From: an uncultured Christensenella sp.
GTDB taxonomy: Bacteria; Bacillota; Clostridia; Christensenellales; Borkfalkiaceae
Assembly: GCA_910585235.1 (NCBI GenBank)
Contig: CAJUCM010000012.1
Span: 1-9,010, forward strand
Length of the DNA stretch: 9,010 nt
Direction of reading: 5' to 3'
Made by a program: the position numbers and the translations under genes
The notes under the pieces: generated by a model
What the model was told of the DNA's origin: nothing
The model's database searches: none
What the model saw: only the letters and a program-made list of their open reading frames with translations
Part shown: one piece after another, positions 5,685-9,010 of the stretch
Position numbering within the stretch: the first letter of the stretch is position 1
Layout of the letters: each line of letters opens with the position of its first letter

Positions 5685-5724
5685 AGTCGCTTAAAACTTT
5701 TAAGCGACTTGTTTGCGTTTTGTA
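5685..5724 (+). terminator. Palindromic terminator after the HPr-like gene, possibly bidirectional
   Basis: AGTCGCTTAAAA (5685-5696) and TTTTAAGCGACT (5698-5709) form a perfect 25-nt palindrome around a single C, folding as an 11-bp stem with a three-base loop. It is followed by TGTTTGCGTTTTG on the plus strand and, on the minus strand, by GTTTTTTCGCC. It separates the HPr-like gene from the DUF4364 gene. Confidence 0.82.
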
Positions 5725-5751
5725 ACTTAACGCGGAGAACCAAAGAGAGCC

Positions 5752-6276
5752 ATGCAAATCAAAGGCGAAACGTCTATCAACAAGTTAATACTTCTATTCG
5801 TCTTTGATAAGATGGAAATTCCCCTGTCCGAGCGTACGCTGATCGACATGTGTACTTCGTCCAACGATTGGATCAATTATATGGACTGTATCGTGCTCAT
5901 TCATAAGCTCTTATCGGACGGGTTTATCTGCGAAATTCCGAGCGGAGACGAAACGCTCTATACGATCACGCCAGAGGGTCGGGAGACGCTTGCCAACTTT
6001 TATATCAATATTCCGCGCAGTTCCCGCGAAGAAATTTCAAGATTCATCAAACAGAACAGCGCAAAATTCCGCACGCGGCAAGACTGTAAATCCGACTACT
6101 TTCTGAATAAAGACGGCACTTACACCGTATTTTTAAGGATTCTTGCCCCCATGCAACCCATGCTCGAACTCAGATTCGTCGTACCGGACAGAAAGACCGC
6201 GCACAATATCTGTAAAAAATGGGAAGATAAAGCGGCGGAACTCTATTCCGTCGTCTACGATACACTGATCGACTAA
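5752..6276 (+). CDS. DUF4364 family winged-helix protein
   Basis: A 174-aa protein that matches the pattern of the Clostridia-specific DUF4364 family. Residues 7-60 (SINKLILLFVFDKMEIPLSE, then NWINYMDCIVLIHKLLSDGF) form a winged-helix DNA-binding fold, followed by a wing-like YTITPEGRETL (69-79) as in PadR or MarR-type proteins. The C-terminal half has a beta-rich segment (YFLNKDGTYTVFLRILA) and ends in a helix. A regulatory role is likely from the fold, but targets are unknown. The start at 5752 is preceded only by a weak AGAG at 5744-5748; GGAG at 5734-5737 is a little far. I see no clear promoter in 5710-5751, so it may depend on read-through from the HPr-like gene or a weak promoter. The TSCPD gene follows after 17 bp. 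Confidence 0.8.
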   Translation: MQIKGETSINKLILLFVFDKMEIPLSERTLIDMCTSSNDWINYMDCIVLIHKLLSDGFICEIPSGDETLYTITPEGRETLANFYINIPRSSREEISRFIKQNSAKFRTRQDCKSDYFLNKDGTYTVFLRILAPMQPMLELRFVVPDRKTAHNICKKWEDKAAELYSVVYDTLID

Positions 6277-6293
6277 TCTTACGAGGTATAAAT

Positions 6294-6539
6294 ATGATTA
6301 CTTATTCTACAAAAGGCACTTGCAGCAAACAAATTATTTTCGACATTGATTCGGAAAACAAGATCCGCAACGTCAAATTCATCGGCGGTTGCAGCGGAAA
6401 TTTGCAGGGCGTCGCGCGTCTCGTCGAGGGAAAAACTCCCGACGAAATCGTACCTCTGCTCGAAGGAATCCGCTGTAAACAGAATACGTCCTGCCCCGAT
6501 CAGTTTGCGCAGGCATTAAAACCCTACCTTACAAAATGA
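6294..6539 (+). CDS. Short TSCPD-domain protein (TIGR03905 type)
   Basis: An 81-aa protein made of a single TSCPD domain, named after the motif here seen as NTSCPD at residues 64-69. Four cysteines (C10, C33 in FIGGCSGNLQG, C61 and C67) are placed as in the family and may bind a metal. The same domain is found at the C-terminus of B12-dependent ribonucleotide reductase, where it binds zinc; the free-standing form has no settled function. GAGG at 6283-6286 sits 7 nt before the ATG. The gene follows the DUF4364 gene closely and is likely translated from the same mRNA. Length and composition are normal for the family. Confidence 0.9.
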   Translation: MITYSTKGTCSKQIIFDIDSENKIRNVKFIGGCSGNLQGVARLVEGKTPDEIVPLLEGIRCKQNTSCPDQFAQALKPYLTK

Positions 6540-6554
6540 ACATTAAAAACTGGA

Positions 6555-6968
6555 ATGACAAAAGAACAAATTTTTGAATTTATAAAAGAACAAAAAACGG
6601 CTATGATTTCATCTGTTGATGAAAACGGTTTTCCTAACACAAAAGCAATGCTTGCACCAAGAAAGATTGACGGTAATGATTTTTACTTTACTACCAATAC
6701 TTCTTCTATGAGAGTTTCGCAATACAATGCCAATGAAAAAGCATGTATTTATTTTTATAAACGCGGACGGTTTAGTTACACGGGCGTTATGTTGGTAGGC
6801 AAAATGCAAGTGTTGACAGACCAAAGTATTAAAGACGAGATTTGGCGCATGGGCGATACAATGTTTTATAAAAAAGGGAAAACCGATCCCGACTATTGCG
6901 TGTTGAGATTTACGGCACAAAAATGTAGAGTTTACAAGGACTTAAAAACAACTTGGTTGGACATATAA
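6555..6968 (+). CDS. PNPOx-fold flavoprotein (pyridoxamine 5'-phosphate oxidase family)
   Basis: A 137-aa protein of the small FMN-binding split-barrel family often labelled pyridoxamine 5'-phosphate oxidase-like or general stress protein 26-like. Recognisable parts are the N-terminal helix (TKEQIFEFIKEQKTAMISSV), DENGFPNTKAMLAPRKIDG (22-40), FYFTTNTSSMRVSQYNAN (43-60) and ACIYFYKRGRFSYTGVMLVG (63-82), with a C-terminal helix and strand ending LKTTWLDI. Members bind FMN or related cofactors; true pyridoxamine phosphate oxidase activity is unlikely in this short form. A hand count over 6601-6840 gives 86 G+C in 240 bases (36%), clearly lower than the flanking genes, and codons are AT-rich, suggesting recent transfer. 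No Shine-Dalgarno sequence stands before the ATG. It starts 15 bp after the TSCPD stop codon. Confidence 0.88.
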   Translation: MTKEQIFEFIKEQKTAMISSVDENGFPNTKAMLAPRKIDGNDFYFTTNTSSMRVSQYNANEKACIYFYKRGRFSYTGVMLVGKMQVLTDQSIKDEIWRMGDTMFYKKGKTDPDYCVLRFTAQKCRVYKDLKTTWLDI

Positions 6969-6989
6969 ATTACAATTTGTCGGGCAGAT

Positions 6990-7020
6990 AAAAAACGAGA
7001 TTGTTTAATCTCGTTTTTTT
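6990..7020. terminator. Bidirectional terminator between convergent genes
   Basis: CGAGATT (6996-7002) and AATCTCG (7007-7013) form a stem with loop GTTT, extended by six A-T pairs. Seven T (7014-7020) follow on the plus strand and six T on the minus strand (6995-6990), so it can serve both the flavoprotein gene and the L-serine dehydratase gene, whose stop codon is at 7058. Confidence 0.9.
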
Positions 7021-7057
7021 GTTGGTTTCAAAATTTATAAACCTTGGGGCGGGTTTT

Positions 7058-8254
7058 TTAACAGATTTTATAATTGGCGGCAAGCCCGCCCTCCCCCGTT
7101 TCCCGATAACGGGCATTGATGTCTTTGCCCGTCTCATACATGGTCCGAACAATCAGATCGAAAGAAATGCGCCTTGTTCCGCAGAGCAAGCGGGCGATCC
7201 TCGCGCTGTCGAGCGCACGGAGCGCGGCAACGGCATTCCGCTCGATACAGGGAATCTGCACATATCCCTCGACGGGATCGCAGGTCAATCCGAGCTGATG
7301 TTCGAGGGCGATCTCCGCCGCATATTCCACCTCTTCGGAATTGGAATCAAAGAGCGTTGCAACGGCTGCCGCAGCCATAGAAGTTGCCGTCCCGATCTCC
7401 GCCTGACACCCCGCCTCCGCACCGCTGACGGAGGCATTCGTTTTAATGACGCTTCCGATCATGCCGGCAACGGCAAGCGCGTTTATGATTTTTTCTTCCG
7501 AAAAACGCTCTCTTTCTTTGAAATACGTCAAGAGCGCGGGAAGCACGCCGCAAGCCCCGCAAGTCGGCGCAGTGACGATCGTGCCCCCGCCGGCATTCTC
7601 CTCCGCCACGGCAAAAGCATAGGAAGCGATCAATCGCTTTTCTTTATCTTCTCCGAGTTCGCCCGCTACGGGAGAAAAGAGCCGCTTTGCTTTTCTCATT
7701 ACCTGTAAACGACCGGGCAAAGCCCCCTCTGCATTGACGCCGCGCCGCACCGCCTCCTGCATGGTCTCCCAGACCTTTGCAAGATAGCTCCCGATTTTCG
7801 GTTCGTAACGGAACACCGCCTCATAGAGCGGTATCCTGTTCTCATGGCAGTACCCTTTCCAACCGCTGAAATCAGAGAACGGATAGACGCTTTTTTCGGG
7901 ACTTTCTTCCCCCGGAACGGCAATATTTCCTCCACCGATCGAAAGATATGTAATTTCCCCCAGTTTTTCGCCGTTATCGGCATAAGCCGAAAAAACCATA
8001 GTGTTCGGATGAGGCAAATCCTTTGTTTTTGTATCGAAAACGATTTCGGTTTTTTTGTCCCCGAATGCGGAAAGGATCGCCTGATCCGTCAGATGTCCCC
8101 TGCCCGTCATTGCAAGAGAACCGTACAGCTTAACCGCGTAATAAGACGCCACGGGATACCGCCCAAGAAAATCTTTCGTTGCAAATTCAGGTCCCATGGA
8201 ATGCGAACTCGAAGGTCCGCGCCCGATTTTATACACTTCTTTTAACGAATACAT
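7058..8254 (-). CDS. sdaA: L-serine dehydratase (L-serine ammonia-lyase), iron-sulfur, single chain
   Basis: A 398-aa cytoplasmic enzyme turning L-serine into pyruvate and ammonia with an oxygen-sensitive [4Fe-4S] cluster. The N-terminal beta domain opens with VYKIGRGPSSSHSMGP (residues 7-22), the family signature, and the alpha domain follows from about residue 150. Cluster cysteines are C283 (GAEAGCQAEIG), C325 (LTCDPVEG) and C336 (IPCIERN). The protein ends in cysteine C398, as in the Legionella enzyme where the C-terminal cysteine reaches the cluster as an internal inhibitor. The spacings 42, 11 and 62 match the Legionella cysteines as I remember them (343, 385, 396, 458). It is shorter than the about 455-aa proteobacterial enzymes, mainly in the N-terminal domain. 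AAGGA (8265-8261) at good spacing supports the ATG at 8254. It ends at the bidirectional terminator at 6990-7020. Confidence 0.95.
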   Translation of the reverse strand: MYSLKEVYKIGRGPSSSHSMGPEFATKDFLGRYPVASYYAVKLYGSLAMTGRGHLTDQAILSAFGDKKTEIVFDTKTKDLPHPNTMVFSAYADNGEKLGEITYLSIGGGNIAVPGEESPEKSVYPFSDFSGWKGYCHENRIPLYEAVFRYEPKIGSYLAKVWETMQEAVRRGVNAEGALPGRLQVMRKAKRLFSPVAGELGEDKEKRLIASYAFAVAEENAGGGTIVTAPTCGACGVLPALLTYFKERERFSEEKIINALAVAGMIGSVIKTNASVSGAEAGCQAEIGTATSMAAAAVATLFDSNSEEVEYAAEIALEHQLGLTCDPVEGYVQIPCIERNAVAALRALDSARIARLLCGTRRISFDLIVRTMYETGKDINARYRETGEGGLAANYKIC

Positions 8255-8302
8255 TTGATTTCCTTTTTAGTTTTCCCGATTCATGCACATACTGAAAATA
8301 CT

Positions 8303-8599
8303 ATGATCTTTCTGTACGTTCTCTTAGGGATATACATTCTTTCGGTGAATTTCGCCTCGTTCATGCTCGTAAAACGGCAATACGAGGAATGGGAAGCGGG
8401 AGACGAGACTGCGCGTAAGACGGACGGTAAAATTGTTCTTGCCGCGCTCCTCGGCGGCGCCACGGCGATCTATGTTTCTATGTTCTGCCTCAGATACCGC
8501 CTGAGCAATCTGCTTTTAATGATTTTAATGCCCGTTCTCGCCGTCGTCAACTTTTACTGTTTTTATCTCGGATTCAGAGGCATTTACTTCTTCTGGTGA
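8303..8599 (+). CDS. DUF1294 small integral membrane protein
   Basis: A 98-aa protein with hydrophobic segments at about residues 2-22, 43-62 and 67-90. The pattern KIVLAALLGGATAIYVSMFCLRYRL (43-67) followed by LMPVLAVVNFYCFYL resembles the DUF1294 family, whose members have ALLGG..GA..GMY..RHKT in the same place; function unknown. I chose the ATG at 8303, which starts directly with the first membrane segment. The same frame extends to a TTG at 8255, but that would add a poor polar sequence and abut the opposite start codon. No clear Shine-Dalgarno sequence precedes 8303. The gene is head to head with the L-serine dehydratase gene (48 bp between start codons) and ends 2 bp from the stop of the convergent phosphatase gene. 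Confidence 0.72.
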   Translation: MIFLYVLLGIYILSVNFASFMLVKRQYEEWEAGDETARKTDGKIVLAALLGGATAIYVSMFCLRYRLSNLLLMILMPVLAVVNFYCFYLGFRGIYFFW

Positions 8600-8601
8600 A
8601 C

Positions 8602-9010
8602 TCAGAACCCCGAATTTTGTTCAAGCCATTTGGCAACGCCGTCCTCTTCGCAATAGCCGATAACGCCCGTGGATTTCCGTTTCAGCCATTCATCCGCATT
8701 CATGACGGCATACTTCTCTTCGCATACGTCGAACATATCCGAATCGTTGGAGGTATCGCCGAAACAAACGACCTTTTCGCAACCCAAATACGCTTTTATC
8801 TTTTTAACCCCATTCGCTTTGGTCGCTTCGCGCGGGGAAATTTCCATCCAGAAATCGTTCTGATACGTCTCCTGATGATAAATACAGATAAAGCGCGAAT
8901 CGAGTTTCAGATCGTTCCACGCACCTTCGAGCATTGCCTGCGGACCGATACATTTGAAATAAAAGGCGTCTCCATTCAAAAGACGCTCCTCGTTTGCAAC
9001 GGGAACAAAA
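8602..9010 (-). CDS. Cof-type HAD (IIB) phosphatase, C-terminal part
   Basis: An open frame continues past the right edge, so the N-terminus with the DxD nucleophile motif is outside the window; about 135 residues are visible, beginning FVPVANEERLLNGDAFYFKC. The C-terminal catalytic motifs are clear: the motif III lysine in EISPREATKANGVKKI and motif IV in VVCFGDTSNDSDMF (GDxxND). The following KYAVMNADEWLKRKSTGVIG and EEDGVAKWLEQ are typical of the Cof family, where they read as A-V-M-x-N-A and E-D-G-V-A. These enzymes dephosphorylate sugar phosphates, flavins or other small phosphates; substrate cannot be told. The stop codon (8604-8602) faces the DUF1294 stop codon at 2 bp distance. No start should be placed inside the window. 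Confidence 0.9.
   Translation of the reverse strand, partial: FVPVANEERLLNGDAFYFKCIGPQAMLEGAWNDLKLDSRFICIYHQETYQNDFWMEISPREATKANGVKKIKAYLGCEKVVCFGDTSNDSDMFDVCEEKYAVMNADEWLKRKSTGVIGYCEEDGVAKWLEQNSGF

Noticed and set aside
7001..7708. Long plus-strand open frame of 235 codons opposite the L-serine dehydratase gene
   Set aside because: It is a shadow of a clearly identified enzyme gene with all active-site residues, starts inside a terminator hairpin, and its translation is arginine-rich without domain pattern.
8255..8302. Upstream TTG start for the DUF1294 gene
   Set aside because: It would touch the start codon of the opposite gene, leave no room for a ribosome binding site of its own, and add a segment unlike the family.
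8602..8979. Treating the HAD phosphatase as a complete 125-aa protein
   Set aside because: The apparent start is a TTG without a ribosome binding site, the frame stays open to the right edge, and the N-terminal catalytic motif is missing, so the gene is cut by the window.
1..9010. Defence system, CRISPR array, mobile element or toxin-antitoxin pair
   Set aside because: I looked for repeats with regular spacing, transposase or integrase motifs, nuclease or reverse transcriptase motifs and small toxin pairs, and saw none; the genes are metabolic, transport or uncharacterised housekeeping families.

Overview
The window looks like an ordinary chromosomal stretch of an uncultivated, probably gut-dwelling Clostridia (Bacillota). 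The reasons are strong AGGAGG-type ribosome binding sites before most genes, AT-rich sigma-A-like promoters, short intrinsic terminators, and several families typical of Clostridia: DUF4364, a YerC/TrpR-like regulator, an HPr-like protein without the catalytic histidine, a short TSCPD protein and a single-chain iron-sulfur L-serine dehydratase. Assignment below class is a guess. I found no rRNA, tRNA, CRISPR array, insertion sequence, phage gene or replication origin.

Left part (1-5260), all on the minus strand. In transcription order: a two-gene unit of a 242-aa protein of unknown function and a NUDIX ADP-ribose pyrophosphatase-like enzyme (5260 to 3988, promoter near 5320-5347, terminator 3942-3967); a four-gene polar amino-acid ABC transporter operon of substrate-binding lipoprotein, permease, ATPase and a TrpR-like regulator (3835 to 1298, promoter near 3866-3894, terminator 1270-1291); a PlsC-like acyltransferase (1167 to 400, terminator overlapping its stop codon); and the first 116 codons of an Amidase_6-type protein running off the left edge.

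Middle part (5390-7020), plus strand. A divergent promoter drives a His-less HPr-like protein with its own strong palindromic terminator. A DUF4364 winged-helix protein and a TSCPD protein follow as a tight pair, then an AT-rich PNPOx-fold flavoprotein that looks acquired, closed by a bidirectional terminator.

Right part (7058-9010). A minus-strand L-serine dehydratase stands head to head with a small DUF1294 membrane protein on the plus strand. That gene ends 2 bp from the stop codon of a convergent, partial Cof-type HAD phosphatase running off the right edge.

Together the genes suggest amino-acid uptake and serine catabolism plus housekeeping of nucleotides and lipids. I see no defence or mobile system. 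The points most worth a second look are lost or shifted catalytic residues (HPr-like protein, acyltransferase, substrate-binding protein), a possible autoregulated transporter operon, the orphan 242-aa protein tied to a NUDIX enzyme, and the compositional island at 6555-6968.
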